DNA from: Poseidonibacter lekithochrous
GTDB lineage: Bacteria; Campylobacterota; Campylobacteria; Campylobacterales; Arcobacteraceae
DNA length: 64,000 bases
Direction of reading: 5' to 3'
Assembly (NCBI RefSeq): GCF_018861145.1
Contig: NZ_JAHKQT010000013.1
Coordinates: 62,001 to 126,000, forward strand
Shown: positions 17,250 to 25,700 of the stretch, one piece after another
Position numbering within the stretch: the stretch's first letter is position 1
Layout of the letters: each line of letters starts with the position of its first letter
The notes under the pieces: generated by a model
The model's database searches: none
Seen by the model: the letters and a program-made list of their open reading frames with translations, nothing else
What the model was told of the DNA's origin: nothing
Translations under genes and position numbers: made by a program

Positions 17250-18209
17250 ATGTTAAAAAAAATTGGATTAGTTACTATTTTAGGTTCGTGCTTATTTGCG
17301 GATACAATATTTGTTTCAAATGAAAAAGACAATACTATTTCTGTAATTGATTCAAATACTCAAAAAGTTATAAAAACTTATGAAGTTGGTCAAAGACCAA
17401 GAGGAATTACACTTACAAGTGATTATTCAAAATTATATATATGTGCAAGTGATGATGATACTGTACAAGCTATGGATACAAAAACTGGGAAAATTTTGTA
17501 TAATCTTCCTTCAGGAGAAGATCCAGAACAGTTTTCTTTACACCCAAATGGTAAAGAACTTTATATTTCAAATGAAGATGATGGTATTGTAACAGTTGTA
17601 GATACTGTTAATAAAACTGTTATTAAACAAATTGAAGTGGGTATTGAACCTGAAGGTATGGCTGTAAGTCCAGATGGAACTGTAGCTATTAATTCATCTG
17701 AAACATCAAATTTCTTGCATTGGATTGATACTAAAACTAAAGAGATTATTCATAATACCTTAGTTGATGAAAGACCTAGACATATTGAGTTTTCAAAAAC
17801 TGGAGATAAAGTTTGGGCATCAAGTGAAATTGGTGGTACTGTGATTATTCTTGATACAAAAACTAAAGAAGCTATTTCAAAAATATCTTTTAAAATTCCA
17901 GGAGTTTATAAAGATAAAATTCAGCCAGTTGGTATTAAACTTACATCTGATGGTAAGTATGCTTTTGTAGCGCTTGGACCTGCAAATCATGTAGCAGTTG
18001 TAGATGCAAAAACTTATAAAGTTATTAAGTATTTATTAGTTGGAAAAAGAGTTTGGCAATTAGACTTAGCAAATAATGAAACAAAACTATATACTACAAA
18101 CGGTGTTAGTGGAGATGTATCAATTATTGATGTAGATTCTTTAAAAGTCGAAAAGACAATTAAAGTAGGAAGATTCCCATGGGGAATAGCAGTAAAACCG
18201 ACAAAGTAG
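17250..18209 (+). CDS. PQQ-dependent catabolism-associated YVTN beta-propeller protein
   Basis: Exported seven-bladed propeller of 319 residues (signal peptide about 1-17). Repeats of the type TISVIDSNTQKVIKTYEVG-PRGI occur about every 42 residues (for example VTVVDTVNKTVIKQIEVG, VSIIDVDSLKVEKTIKVG). The family is known from PQQ-dependent alcohol oxidation clusters, including the Ped ABC gene group of Pseudomonas. Its task is unproved; a periplasmic binding or scaffold role is possible. AAAGGAGAT lies before the ATG, and the ATPase gene follows after 5 bp. Confidence 0.8.
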   Translation: MLKKIGLVTILGSCLFADTIFVSNEKDNTISVIDSNTQKVIKTYEVGQRPRGITLTSDYSKLYICASDDDTVQAMDTKTGKILYNLPSGEDPEQFSLHPNGKELYISNEDDGIVTVVDTVNKTVIKQIEVGIEPEGMAVSPDGTVAINSSETSNFLHWIDTKTKEIIHNTLVDERPRHIEFSKTGDKVWASSEIGGTVIILDTKTKEAISKISFKIPGVYKDKIQPVGIKLTSDGKYAFVALGPANHVAVVDAKTYKVIKYLLVGKRVWQLDLANNETKLYTTNGVSGDVSIIDVDSLKVEKTIKVGRFPWGIAVKPTK

Positions 18210-18214
18210 GGTAA

Positions 18215-18934
18215 ATGAAAAATCAGCTTGAAATAAAAAATATTTCTTATAAATATGACAAAGACTTAGTTTTAAAAAATATAAATCTAAATATAAAACA
18301 GGCATCATTTTTAGTCCTTTTGGGACTAAATGGTGCAGGAAAATCCACTCTTTTTGCTTTAATAACAAGATTACTTAAACTCCAAGAGGGAGATATATTT
18401 ATAAATTCATTTCCTATTTCAAACTATAAAAAAGCCTTAGCAAATATTGGTATTGTTTTTCAAGAACCAACATTAGACTTAGATTTAACAGTGAGACAAA
18501 ATCTAATCTTTTATGGTTCTTTAAAAGGGATCTCATTTAAAGAAACAATGGCTTCAATTCAAGAAGAGCTAAAAACACTAGAATTAGAAGAAAAACTAGA
18601 TGTAAAAGTTAGATCTTTAAATGGTGGACATAGAAGAAGAGTAGAAATATTAAGAGCTTTAATTGACAATCCAAAACTAATCTTACTTGATGAAGCAACT
18701 TCAGGACTTGATGTAAAAAGTAGATACTCAATCATTTCTTATGTAAAAGATATTGTTAAAAAAAGAGGAATTTCTGTTTTATGGATTACTCACCTTTTTG
18801 ATGAAGTTGATGATGAAGATGATGTTGCAATTATCAAAAAAGGCGAAATAATTGCTAATGGAATTGTAAAAGATGTGATAAAAGAAAATAATAAAGATTC
18901 ATTAACAGAAGTTTTTGAATACTTAACAAAGTAA
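18215..18934 (+). CDS. ABC transporter ATP-binding protein, PQQ-alcohol-dehydrogenase system (PedA1/LutE-like)
   Basis: ATPase of 239 residues. Walker A is LGLNGAGKSTL near residue 35 and Walker B ILLDEATSGLD. The signature is unusual, LNGGHRRRVEILRAL instead of LSGGQ, a hallmark I associate with the PQQ-system ATPase family. It pairs with the ABC-2 permease that follows. Relatives are part of systems needed for efficient lanthanide-dependent growth. It is co-transcribed with the propeller gene. Confidence 0.8.
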   Translation: MKNQLEIKNISYKYDKDLVLKNINLNIKQASFLVLLGLNGAGKSTLFALITRLLKLQEGDIFINSFPISNYKKALANIGIVFQEPTLDLDLTVRQNLIFYGSLKGISFKETMASIQEELKTLELEEKLDVKVRSLNGGHRRRVEILRALIDNPKLILLDEATSGLDVKSRYSIISYVKDIVKKRGISVLWITHLFDEVDDEDDVAIIKKGEIIANGIVKDVIKENNKDSLTEVFEYLTK

Positions 18935-18951
18935 AAAATGAAAGTAGTAAA

Positions 18952-19734
18952 ATGAGAAAATTATATTATTGTGCCCTTGGAATTATTTATAAAGAATTAC
19001 TTCGTTTTATAAAACAAAAAAGTAGATTTTTCTCAGCTCTTGTTCGACCACTTTTATGGCTATTTATTTTCTCTGTTGGTTTTAGATCCGCTTTAGGTCT
19101 TGCAATTATCCCTCCTTATGAAACATATATTACTTATGAAACATATATTGTTCCAGGTTTAATTGGAATGATTTTACTTTTTAATGGTATGCAAAGTTCT
19201 CTTGCTATGATTTTTGATAGAGAAATGGGAAGTATGAAAATTCTTTTAACTTCAAATATCTCAAGATCTTACTTACTTTTTTGTAAAATGTTTGCAACGG
19301 CTATTGTATCTACAATCCAAGCTATTGTATTTTTAATTATTGCATATTTTTATGGTGTAGAAATTCCTTTATTAGGATATTTACTAGCAATTCCTGCAAT
19401 TTTATTTACCTCAATTATTTTAAATGCCTTTGCTTTATTTATCTCCTCAGTTATAAAACAACTTGAAAATTTTGCTTCAGTTATGAACTTTGTAATCTTT
19501 CCAATGTTCTTTTTATCTTCTGCTTTATATCCTTTATGGAAAATTAAAGATTCAAGCTTGTTTTTATACCAAGTTTGTGTACTAAATCCATTCACATATA
19601 TAGTAGAATTTGTAAGATTTACACTTTATTTAAGATTTGAGTTAAATTCTTTTTTAATTATAATCGCTATCTTTATAATCACTCTAAGCCTCGCATTTAT
19701 AGGCTATAACACTAAGAATGTATTAAAAAGATAA
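18952..19734 (+). CDS. ABC-2 type permease, PQQ-alcohol-dehydrogenase system (PedB/LutF-like)
   Basis: Inner-membrane protein of 260 residues with about six hydrophobic helices and an ABC-2 permease pattern (RPLLWLFIFSVGFRS, FNGMQSSLAMIFDREMGSMK, FPMFFLSSALYPLW). ABC-2 permeases are usually exporters, yet this system also has a periplasmic binding protein, so transport direction is open. It ends the operon; a T-rich hairpin terminator follows directly. Confidence 0.8.
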   Translation: MRKLYYCALGIIYKELLRFIKQKSRFFSALVRPLLWLFIFSVGFRSALGLAIIPPYETYITYETYIVPGLIGMILLFNGMQSSLAMIFDREMGSMKILLTSNISRSYLLFCKMFATAIVSTIQAIVFLIIAYFYGVEIPLLGYLLAIPAILFTSIILNAFALFISSVIKQLENFASVMNFVIFPMFFLSSALYPLWKIKDSSLFLYQVCVLNPFTYIVEFVRFTLYLRFELNSFLIIIAIFIITLSLAFIGYNTKNVLKR

Positions 19735-19768
19735 GTCTTTAAATTATCTGAATTTAAGACTTTTTTTT
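19733..19768 (+). terminator. terminator after the PQQ-system ABC operon
   Basis: Stem of AAGTCTT (19733-19739) with AAGACTT (19756-19762) and AAATT with AATTT, one bulged T, followed by eight T residues. It insulates the dehydrogenase/pqqA unit downstream. Confidence 0.75.
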
Positions 19769-19771
19769 ATA

Positions 19772-19803
19772 CCTATATTCAAGCTATATTTCTCATGTAT
19801 ACT
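19772..19803 (+). promoter_or_regulatory. GCTA tandem-box promoter (one mismatch) of the lanthanide-type dehydrogenase
   Basis: CCTA at 19772 (one base off), spacer TATTCAA, GCTA at 19783, 11 bases, TATACT at 19798-19803. The leader to the ATG is about 45 bases. Confidence 0.75.
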
Positions 19804-19853
19804 TTCATTAAGACAACAAATCGTTGCTTGAGTAATTAAACAAAGGAGAAGGT

Positions 19854-21626
19854 ATGGGAAAGAATAAATTTCTTAATAACGTAGCTAAAATTACATTATC
19901 TACACTATTAAGTGCTAGTGCAGTAAGTTCATTATCTGCTAGTGCAGGGTTTGCACCTGTAACAGATGCAGATATTGCTAATGATGCTAAAACTGTTGAA
20001 GATGTTGTAACATATGGTTTAGGTCAAAAAGGTCAAAGATATTCATCTTTGAAAGAGATTAACAAAAAAACTATTAAAGATTTAGTTCCAGTATGGAATT
20101 TTTCATTTGGTGGTGAAAAACAAAGAGGACAAGAAGCTCAACCTTTAGTTAAAGATGGAGTTATGTATGTAACTGCTTCTTATTCTAGAATGTATGCTAT
20201 TGATATAGCAACTGGTGATGAAATTTGGCAATACGATGCAAGACTTCCAGGTGCTATTTTACCATGTTGTGATGTAATAAATAGAGGTCCAGCATTATAT
20301 GAAAATCTTGTTATTTTTGGTACATTAGATGCAAAATTAGTTGCACTTGATAGAAAAACTGGTAAAGTTAAATGGAAAAAGAAAATTGCTAATTATAAAG
20401 ATGGTTACTCTTATACAGCAGCACCTTTAATTGTTAAAGGTTTATTAATCACTGGAAATTCAGGTGGTGAATTTGGTGTTGTAGGACAATTAGATGCAAG
20501 AAATCCATTAACAGGTGAAATTGTATGGACTCGACCAATGGTTGAAGGTCATATGGGTACTTTAAATGGTAAAGATAATGGAATTACTGGGCAAACAAAT
20601 GCTACATGGCCAGGTGATTTATGGAAACATGGTGGTGCTGCTCCTTGGAATGGTGTTACTTATGATCCAGATGCAGATTTAATTTATGTTCCAACAGGGA
20701 ATCCTTCTCCTTGGAATTCACATGATAGACCAGGTGATAACTTATACTCTGCTTCAAGAGTAGCAATTAATCCTGATACTGGAAAAATTGTTTGGCATTT
20801 CCAAACAACTCCAAATGATGGTTGGGATTATGATGGTATTTCTGAATTTGTAGCTTTTGAGTACAAAGACAAAAATGGTAAAATGGTAAAAGCAGGTGCA
20901 ACTGCAGATAAAAATGGTTTCTTCTATGTATTAGATAGAGTTACTGGAAAATATATTAGATCAGTTCCTTTTGTAGAAAATGTTACTTGGGCAAAAGGTA
21001 TGGATAAAAACGGTCGTCCAATTGTAAATGAAGATAATAGACCTGGTAAACCAAGTGCTGATAAACAAGGTAAAACTGTTTATTCAACTCCATCTTTCTT
21101 AGGTGGTAAAAACTGGAATCCAATGGCATTCTCACAAGATACTGGATTATTCTATGTTCCTGCAAATGAATGGGGAATGGATATTTGGAATAAACCTGTT
21201 GCATATAAAAAAGGTGCAGCTTACTTAGGTGCTGGATTTACAATTAAACCAACATTTGAAGATCATATTGGAGCTTTAAAAGCTGTTGATCCAAAAACTG
21301 GTGAAATTAAATGGACTTATAAAAACAACGCACCATTATGGGGTGGAGTTTTAACAACTGGTGGTGGACTTGTATTTACAGGAACTCCTGAAGGTAAATT
21401 CTTAGCATTTGATGACCAAACTGGTGAAATCCTTTGGAAGTTTAATGTTGGTACTGGAATTGTAGGTTCTCCTATTACTTGGAAACAAGATGGTGAACAA
21501 TACATTGCAATCGTTGCAGGTTGGGGTGGAGCTGTTCCTTTATGGGGTGGTGAAGTTGCAAAAACTGTTAAGTATTTAAATCAAGGTGGATCAGTTCACG
21601 TATTTAAATTACATAAATCAAAATAG
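19854..21626 (+). CDS. PQQ-dependent alcohol dehydrogenase, lanthanide type (XoxF/PedH-like)
   Basis: Exported eight-bladed quinoprotein of 590 residues with a Sec signal in about 1-31. The adjacent cysteines C138-C139 (LPCCDV) form the disulfide ring over PQQ. Metal/PQQ residues are E206 (GGEFGV), N283 (TGNPSPWN) and catalytic D325. The decisive residue is D327 in GWDYDG: the extra aspartate two places after the catalytic one marks lanthanide-binding enzymes, where calcium enzymes have Ala, Ser or Thr. No C-terminal cytochrome domain is present, so it needs a separate cytochrome c. pqqA follows within 32 bp. Substrate (methanol, ethanol or longer alcohols) is not decided by sequence. Confidence 0.9.
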   Translation: MGKNKFLNNVAKITLSTLLSASAVSSLSASAGFAPVTDADIANDAKTVEDVVTYGLGQKGQRYSSLKEINKKTIKDLVPVWNFSFGGEKQRGQEAQPLVKDGVMYVTASYSRMYAIDIATGDEIWQYDARLPGAILPCCDVINRGPALYENLVIFGTLDAKLVALDRKTGKVKWKKKIANYKDGYSYTAAPLIVKGLLITGNSGGEFGVVGQLDARNPLTGEIVWTRPMVEGHMGTLNGKDNGITGQTNATWPGDLWKHGGAAPWNGVTYDPDADLIYVPTGNPSPWNSHDRPGDNLYSASRVAINPDTGKIVWHFQTTPNDGWDYDGISEFVAFEYKDKNGKMVKAGATADKNGFFYVLDRVTGKYIRSVPFVENVTWAKGMDKNGRPIVNEDNRPGKPSADKQGKTVYSTPSFLGGKNWNPMAFSQDTGLFYVPANEWGMDIWNKPVAYKKGAAYLGAGFTIKPTFEDHIGALKAVDPKTGEIKWTYKNNAPLWGGVLTTGGGLVFTGTPEGKFLAFDDQTGEILWKFNVGTGIVGSPITWKQDGEQYIAIVAGWGGAVPLWGGEVAKTVKYLNQGGSVHVFKLHKSK

Positions 21627-21658
21627 ATTATTATAAATCTTGATGAAAGGAGCCGATT

Positions 21659-21733
21659 ATGGAATGGAAAAAACCAACTTATGTAGATAACAGATTTGGA
21701 TTTGAAGTTACAATGTACATTTGTACAGTATAA
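21659..21733 (+). CDS. pqqA: PQQ precursor peptide PqqA
   Basis: A 24-residue peptide, too short for ordinary gene finding. It contains FGFEVTMY: Glu16 and Tyr20 are the two residues joined and turned into PQQ in known PqqA peptides (Glu-x-x-x-Tyr). The N-terminal MEWKKPTYVDNR is also typical. AAAGGAG lies six bases before the ATG. It sits between the lanthanide-type dehydrogenase and a hairpin followed by pqqB, so precursor and apoenzyme are probably made from one transcript. Confidence 0.93.
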   Translation: MEWKKPTYVDNRFGFEVTMYICTV

Positions 21734-21749
21734 TTTCATTTAAGATTTA

Positions 21750-21781
21750 AAAGATTAGAGCTTAGGCTTTAATCTTTTTTT
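21750..21781 (+). terminator. terminator/attenuator between pqqA and pqqB
   Basis: A 12-bp stem (21750-21761 with 21766-21777, one G-T pair) with loop TTAG and a T run to 21781. It would end most dehydrogenase-pqqA transcripts and allow only some read-through into pqqBCDE. No GCTA box lies between it and pqqB. Confidence 0.75.
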
Positions 21782-21838
21782 CATTTAAATGAGCTTTTTT
21801 ATGAGAGCTTATTTTAATGAAAAAATAAAGGATTTATT

Positions 21839-22756
21839 TTGAAAATTCAAGTTTTAGGCTCAGGTGCAGGAGGAGGTCTTCCTCAATTTAATTGTAACTG
21901 CGATAACTGTAGAGGTTATAGAGAAGGTAAAAAAACGATTAAAAGAAGAACACAATCTTCAATAACAGTTAGTGAAGATGGTGAAAACTGGGTTTTATTT
22001 AACACATCACCTGATATTTTAGAGCAAATACATAATTCTCCTTTTTTACATCCAAAACAAAAAAGAGAAACTAAAATAAAAGCTATAGTTTTTAATGATG
22101 GGCAAATAGACCATACAACAGGACTTCTAATGTTAAGAGAAGGCTGTCCTCATGAAGTGTATTGTACTAAAGAAGTAAATGAAGAGCTTAATACTTCTTT
22201 TCCTTTATTTAAGATGTTACAACATTGGGATGGAGGAGGTACTAAATGGAATGAAATTCTTCCAGATAGTACAACAAAGTTTGAAATTCCTGTTATGCCA
22301 TCTTATGAATTTTATGCACATGCTTTAATTTCAAATGCACCACCTTATTCTGCATATAGAGATAAGCCTAGAAAAGGTGATAATATAGGAATTACAGTAG
22401 TTAATAAAAATACTGGCAAAAGGCTATTTTATTTACCAGGTCTTGGAGTTTTAGAAGACCATGTTTTTGAAGAAATGAAGAAAGCTGATGTTTTATTAAT
22501 TGAAGGGACTTTATGGACAAATGATGAAATGATAAAAGGTAACTTTTCAAAAAAACTAGGAACGGATATGGGACATATTCCTTTAAATGGAGAAAGTGGG
22601 CTTATCAAAGTATTAGATACTTTAGAAAAACCACGAAAAATATTAATACATATTAATAATACAAACCCTATTTTAGATGAAGCAAATGACGAATATAAAG
22701 AACTTATATCTCATGGAATTGAAATTTCATATGATGGTATGAGTATTGAAATATAA
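21839..22756 (+). CDS. pqqB: PQQ biosynthesis protein PqqB
   Basis: Metallo-beta-lactamase-fold protein of 305 residues, normal for PqqB. The start [16 protein letters not shown] and the zinc knuckle CNCDNC (about residues 20-25) are characteristic, as are [16 protein letters not shown] and the distal DMGHIPL. PqqB is reported to hydroxylate an intermediate derived from PqqA before PqqC acts. The start is TTG with AAAGGA upstream. It heads the pqqBCDE run, in which successive genes nearly touch or overlap. Confidence 0.95.
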   Translation: MKIQVLGSGAGGGLPQFNCNCDNCRGYREGKKTIKRRTQSSITVSEDGENWVLFNTSPDILEQIHNSPFLHPKQKRETKIKAIVFNDGQIDHTTGLLMLREGCPHEVYCTKEVNEELNTSFPLFKMLQHWDGGGTKWNEILPDSTTKFEIPVMPSYEFYAHALISNAPPYSAYRDKPRKGDNIGITVVNKNTGKRLFYLPGLGVLEDHVFEEMKKADVLLIEGTLWTNDEMIKGNFSKKLGTDMGHIPLNGESGLIKVLDTLEKPRKILIHINNTNPILDEANDEYKELISHGIEISYDGMSIEI

Positions 22757-22775
22757 GAAAGAAAAGGAAATAAAC

Positions 22776-23516
22776 ATGAGTGAATTATTAAATAAAGAAG
22801 ATTTTGAAAAAAAACTAAAAGATATGGGTTCTATGTATCATATTCATCATCCTTTTCATGTAAGAATGTATGAAGGTACTTGTACTAAAGAAGAGATTCA
22901 AGGTTGGGTTGCTAATAGATTTTATTATCAATGTGCAATTCCTATTAAAGATGCTGCGATTATGTCTAATAATCCTCCTATTGAAGATAGAAGAAAATGG
23001 GTTGATAGAATTTTAGACCATGATAGTGTTGGTGGAGGAATTGAAGCTTGGCTTGATTTAGGAGTTGCAGTTGGTTTAAAAAAAGAGGACTTACTTTCTC
23101 ATAAATTTGTACTTCCAGCAGTTAGATTTGCCGTTGATGCCTATGTAAATTTTGCAAGAAGAGCTCCTTGGAAAGAAGCTGCGATGTCATCTTTAACTGA
23201 AATGTTTGCTCCTCAAATTCATCAACAAAGATTAGATACTTGGCCTAAAAATTATCCATGGATTGAACAAGATGGATTAAAATATTTTCAAAAAAGATTA
23301 AGTGAAGCAAGACGTGATGTTCAACATGGACTTTCGATGACTTTAGTTGAATTTGATACAGCAGAATTACAAAATAGAGCTTGTGAAATATTACAGTTTA
23401 AATTAGATATTCTATGGACAATGTGTGATGCTTTATATTTAGCATATGAATTAAAAAGACCACCATATTTTAACATTAAGGATTGTAATGCAACTAGAAA
23501 AATCACTTGCGATTAA
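22776..23516 (+). CDS. pqqC: PqqC, cofactor-free oxidase of the last PQQ step
   Basis: Closes and oxidises the ring of the PQQ precursor using oxygen. Protein of 246 residues from ATG 22776, which has AAAAGGAAA six bases upstream; an in-frame ATG at 22746 lies inside pqqB and has no ribosome site. Conserved text includes [22 protein letters not shown] and [13 protein letters not shown]. The need for oxygen implies PQQ is made under oxic or microaerobic conditions. pqqD starts inside its last 29 bases. Confidence 0.95.
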   Translation: MSELLNKEDFEKKLKDMGSMYHIHHPFHVRMYEGTCTKEEIQGWVANRFYYQCAIPIKDAAIMSNNPPIEDRRKWVDRILDHDSVGGGIEAWLDLGVAVGLKKEDLLSHKFVLPAVRFAVDAYVNFARRAPWKEAAMSSLTEMFAPQIHQQRLDTWPKNYPWIEQDGLKYFQKRLSEARRDVQHGLSMTLVEFDTAELQNRACEILQFKLDILWTMCDALYLAYELKRPPYFNIKDCNATRKITCD

Positions 23517-23757
23517 TTCGCACTTTCAATTGCAATGGGAAGAAAAACAAGATTGTTTTGTATTGTTATATCCAGAAGGAATGGTTCAATTAAGTCAAAC
23601 TGCAGGCGAAATTATGAATCTTTGTGATGGAAAAAATACTACAATTGATATTACAAATATCTTAGAAGAGAAGTTTAATCTTGTAGGTTTATTAAATGAT
23701 ATAAAAGAATTTCTTATAGATGCAATGAATAGAAAGTGGGTAATTTACAATGACTAG
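23488..23757 (+). CDS. pqqD: PqqD, PqqA-binding chaperone
   Basis: Small protein of 89 residues that presents PqqA to PqqE. Family text [20 protein letters not shown] followed by CDGKNT is clear. It overlaps the end of pqqC by 29 bp and the start of pqqE by 8 bp, which suggests coupled translation of a stable PqqD-PqqE complex. It is a separate gene, not fused to pqqC or pqqE as in some other bacteria. Confidence 0.93.
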   Translation: MQLEKSLAINSHFQLQWEEKQDCFVLLYPEGMVQLSQTAGEIMNLCDGKNTTIDITNILEEKFNLVGLLNDIKEFLIDAMNRKWVIYND

Positions 23758-24853
23758 TGAAATAAAACCGCCATTATGGATATTATTAGAGTTAACTCAT
23801 AAATGTCCCTTAGAATGTGCATACTGTTATAATCAATTAGACTTTACAAATACAAAAGATGTTATGAGTAAAGACGATTGGTTTAGAGTAATGGATGAAG
23901 CAAGAGATATGGGTGCTGTTCAATTAGGAATTTCAGGTGGCGAGCCATTATTAAACAAAGACCTTGTTCAAATTGTAGAGTATGCAAACAATAAAAAGTT
24001 TTATACAAACCTTATAACTTCAGGTGTTGGAGCTCCAAAAGGAATAGTACAAAAACTGAAAGATGCAGGACTTAAAACTGTGCAACTTGGAATTCAATCT
24101 CATGATAGAAATACAATGACTTTGATTACAAATAATAAAAAATCATATGATGAAAAAATTGCTTTTGCAAAAGAAGTAAAAGCTGCAGGATTACAGCTTA
24201 TTATTAATACTTGTATTACTAGACAAAATATTCATCAAGTAGGTGAGATTATCGAGTTTGCAGATGAACTAGGTGGAAATTATCTTGAAATTGCAAATAT
24301 TCAGTATTATGGATGGGCTTTAAAAAATATAAATGCCTTACTTCCAACTCAAGAACAACTTGATGAGGCCAAAAAAGTAACTGATTTTTACAGAAGCAAA
24401 GAAAAAGCTATGAAAGTATTTTTTGTGGTGCCTGATTATTTTGCAGATCGGCCAAAAGCCTGTATGAATGGATGGGGAACTACATTTTTAACTATCAATC
24501 CAGATGGTGTTGCCCTTCCATGTAATACTGCAAATACATTACCTTTAGAATTTCCTAATGTAAAAGATTTCTCAATTGAGCAAATATGGAATGAATCTCA
24601 CGCTTTTAATTATTTTAGAGGTGATAGCTGGATGAATCCAACTTGTGCAACATGTGATGAAAAAGAGAAAGATTTTGGTGGATGTAGATGTCAAGCCTTT
24701 GCTTTAACAGGAGATATGAATGAAGCTGATCCTGTTTGCTCTAAATCAGAATTTCATCATGTAGTTACGGATAAAGTAAAAGAGAGTTTAGGTACTACAG
24801 ATGCAAAAATATGGTATAGAAATAGAAAGAATTCTTTAGAATTATCTAAATAA
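23750..24853 (+). CDS. pqqE: PqqE, radical SAM enzyme linking Glu and Tyr of PqqA
   Basis: Radical SAM/SPASM enzyme of 367 residues. The SAM cluster cysteines are in KCPLECAYC (Cx3Cx2C), followed by GISGGEPLL. The C-terminal SPASM region holds the auxiliary-cluster cysteines in LPCNTAN, PTCATCDEKE, GGCRCQAFAL and PVCS. It forms the carbon-carbon bond in PqqA. It closes the operon; no pqqF-like peptidase follows, so another protease in the genome must process the product. A hairpin terminator lies 17 bp after the stop. Confidence 0.95.
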   Translation: MTSEIKPPLWILLELTHKCPLECAYCYNQLDFTNTKDVMSKDDWFRVMDEARDMGAVQLGISGGEPLLNKDLVQIVEYANNKKFYTNLITSGVGAPKGIVQKLKDAGLKTVQLGIQSHDRNTMTLITNNKKSYDEKIAFAKEVKAAGLQLIINTCITRQNIHQVGEIIEFADELGGNYLEIANIQYYGWALKNINALLPTQEQLDEAKKVTDFYRSKEKAMKVFFVVPDYFADRPKACMNGWGTTFLTINPDGVALPCNTANTLPLEFPNVKDFSIEQIWNESHAFNYFRGDSWMNPTCATCDEKEKDFGGCRCQAFALTGDMNEADPVCSKSEFHHVVTDKVKESLGTTDAKIWYRNRKNSLELSK

Positions 24854-24870
24854 ACTAAGTAACAAAAATA

Positions 24871-24904
24871 GAAAGAAACAAATATTTTAATGTTTCTTTC
24901 TTTT
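24871..24904. terminator. bidirectional terminator after pqqE
   Basis: 10-bp stem GAAAGAAACA (24871-24880) with TGTTTCTTTC (24891-24900), then TTTT. It spans the end of the opposing unknown gene. Confidence 0.7.
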
Positions 24905-25573
24905 ATCTCTAATTTTTGATTTTCTAGCTGTATTTATTTTATAAGTGTAATTTAAATATTTTATAACCATTAGTTCAGAAACATCATACATCTCATCAAT
25001 ATTTGTTTTGATTTTCCATACAGAAAGTCCACTTTTCTCTGAGATTCTTTTTTTTAGTTCTAAATTGTTTTTATTATATATATTTACAATTTTTTCAATT
25101 GGTAATTTTTCAAGTTCTGGATATGATAAGAAAGATTTATTATGCTCTTTTTTATAATTGTAAATTAAACTAAAAGCTAGAAGTTCAGGAATCCAATCTG
25201 AACCATTTTTTAATCTACTTGAAAAAGTATTTATTAGATGTTTATAGTATATTTTCATAGGTTCAAGATTTCGTGAGAGTTGATCAAAAATTAGAGATTT
25301 ATTCTGCTCTTTAAATATACTAAATAATGTGTCACTTATAATAATATTGTTTTCAAGATAGTTTTTTAAGTTTTCAACACTATTGTTTATAAACAGAATT
25401 TCATCTTTACTTGCACATATTGTCATAGGGTCAGGAGTTTTATCTGGATCAATTCTTTTATAGTCTTTTAGCAAAAAATGTATAACAAGTAGAAAAGTAT
25501 CAATTTTTAATTTTTTTAAATTTATAGTTTTACATTGATTTAGTGCTAATTGAAATTGCTTATCTTGATACAT
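24887..25573 (-). CDS. protein of unknown function
   Basis: Cytoplasmic protein of 228 residues that I do not recognise. It has no signal peptide or membrane helix, is rich in Lys, Asn and Ile, and looks all-helical. The end is strongly basic (TARKSKIRDKRKKH). A stretch near residues 150-185 (LEKLPIEKIVNIYNKNNLEL and KKRISEKSGLSVWKI) could be a helix-turn-helix-like segment, but this is weak. It lies between pqqE and the AraC gene inside the island, transcribed toward pqqE, with no GCTA box on its own strand. A lineage-specific regulator is one possibility only. Confidence 0.6.
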   Translation of the reverse strand: MYQDKQFQLALNQCKTINLKKLKIDTFLLVIHFLLKDYKRIDPDKTPDPMTICASKDEILFINNSVENLKNYLENNIIISDTLFSIFKEQNKSLIFDQLSRNLEPMKIYYKHLINTFSSRLKNGSDWIPELLAFSLIYNYKKEHNKSFLSYPELEKLPIEKIVNIYNKNNLELKKRISEKSGLSVWKIKTNIDEMYDVSELMVIKYLNYTYKINTARKSKIRDKRKKH

Positions 25574-25643
25574 ATAAAATCCCTCTAAATATTTAAAGTC
25601 TCATATTATAGGATTTAAAGAAAAATATTTCTTCTTTACTTGT

Positions 25644-25695
25644 GCTATATTTATTGTTTATTAGTGCTAATTTTATGGTTCATTTATGCTATAAT
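25644..25695 (+). promoter_or_regulatory. AraC-gene promoter with three GCTA units at 22-bp spacing
   Basis: GCTA at 25644, 25666 and 25688: two steps of exactly 22 bp, i.e. two helical turns each. The last unit is part of GCTATAAT, whose TATAAT (25690-25695) is the likely -10. The ATG begins six bases after it, so the transcript may be leaderless. Geometry to the -10 differs from the other island boxes. Confidence 0.5.
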
Positions 25696-25700
25696 TTTTT

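Noticed and set aside
22746-22775. Longer PqqC beginning inside pqqB
   Set aside because: No ribosome site; ATG 22776 has AAAAGGAAA and gives the usual PqqC start.
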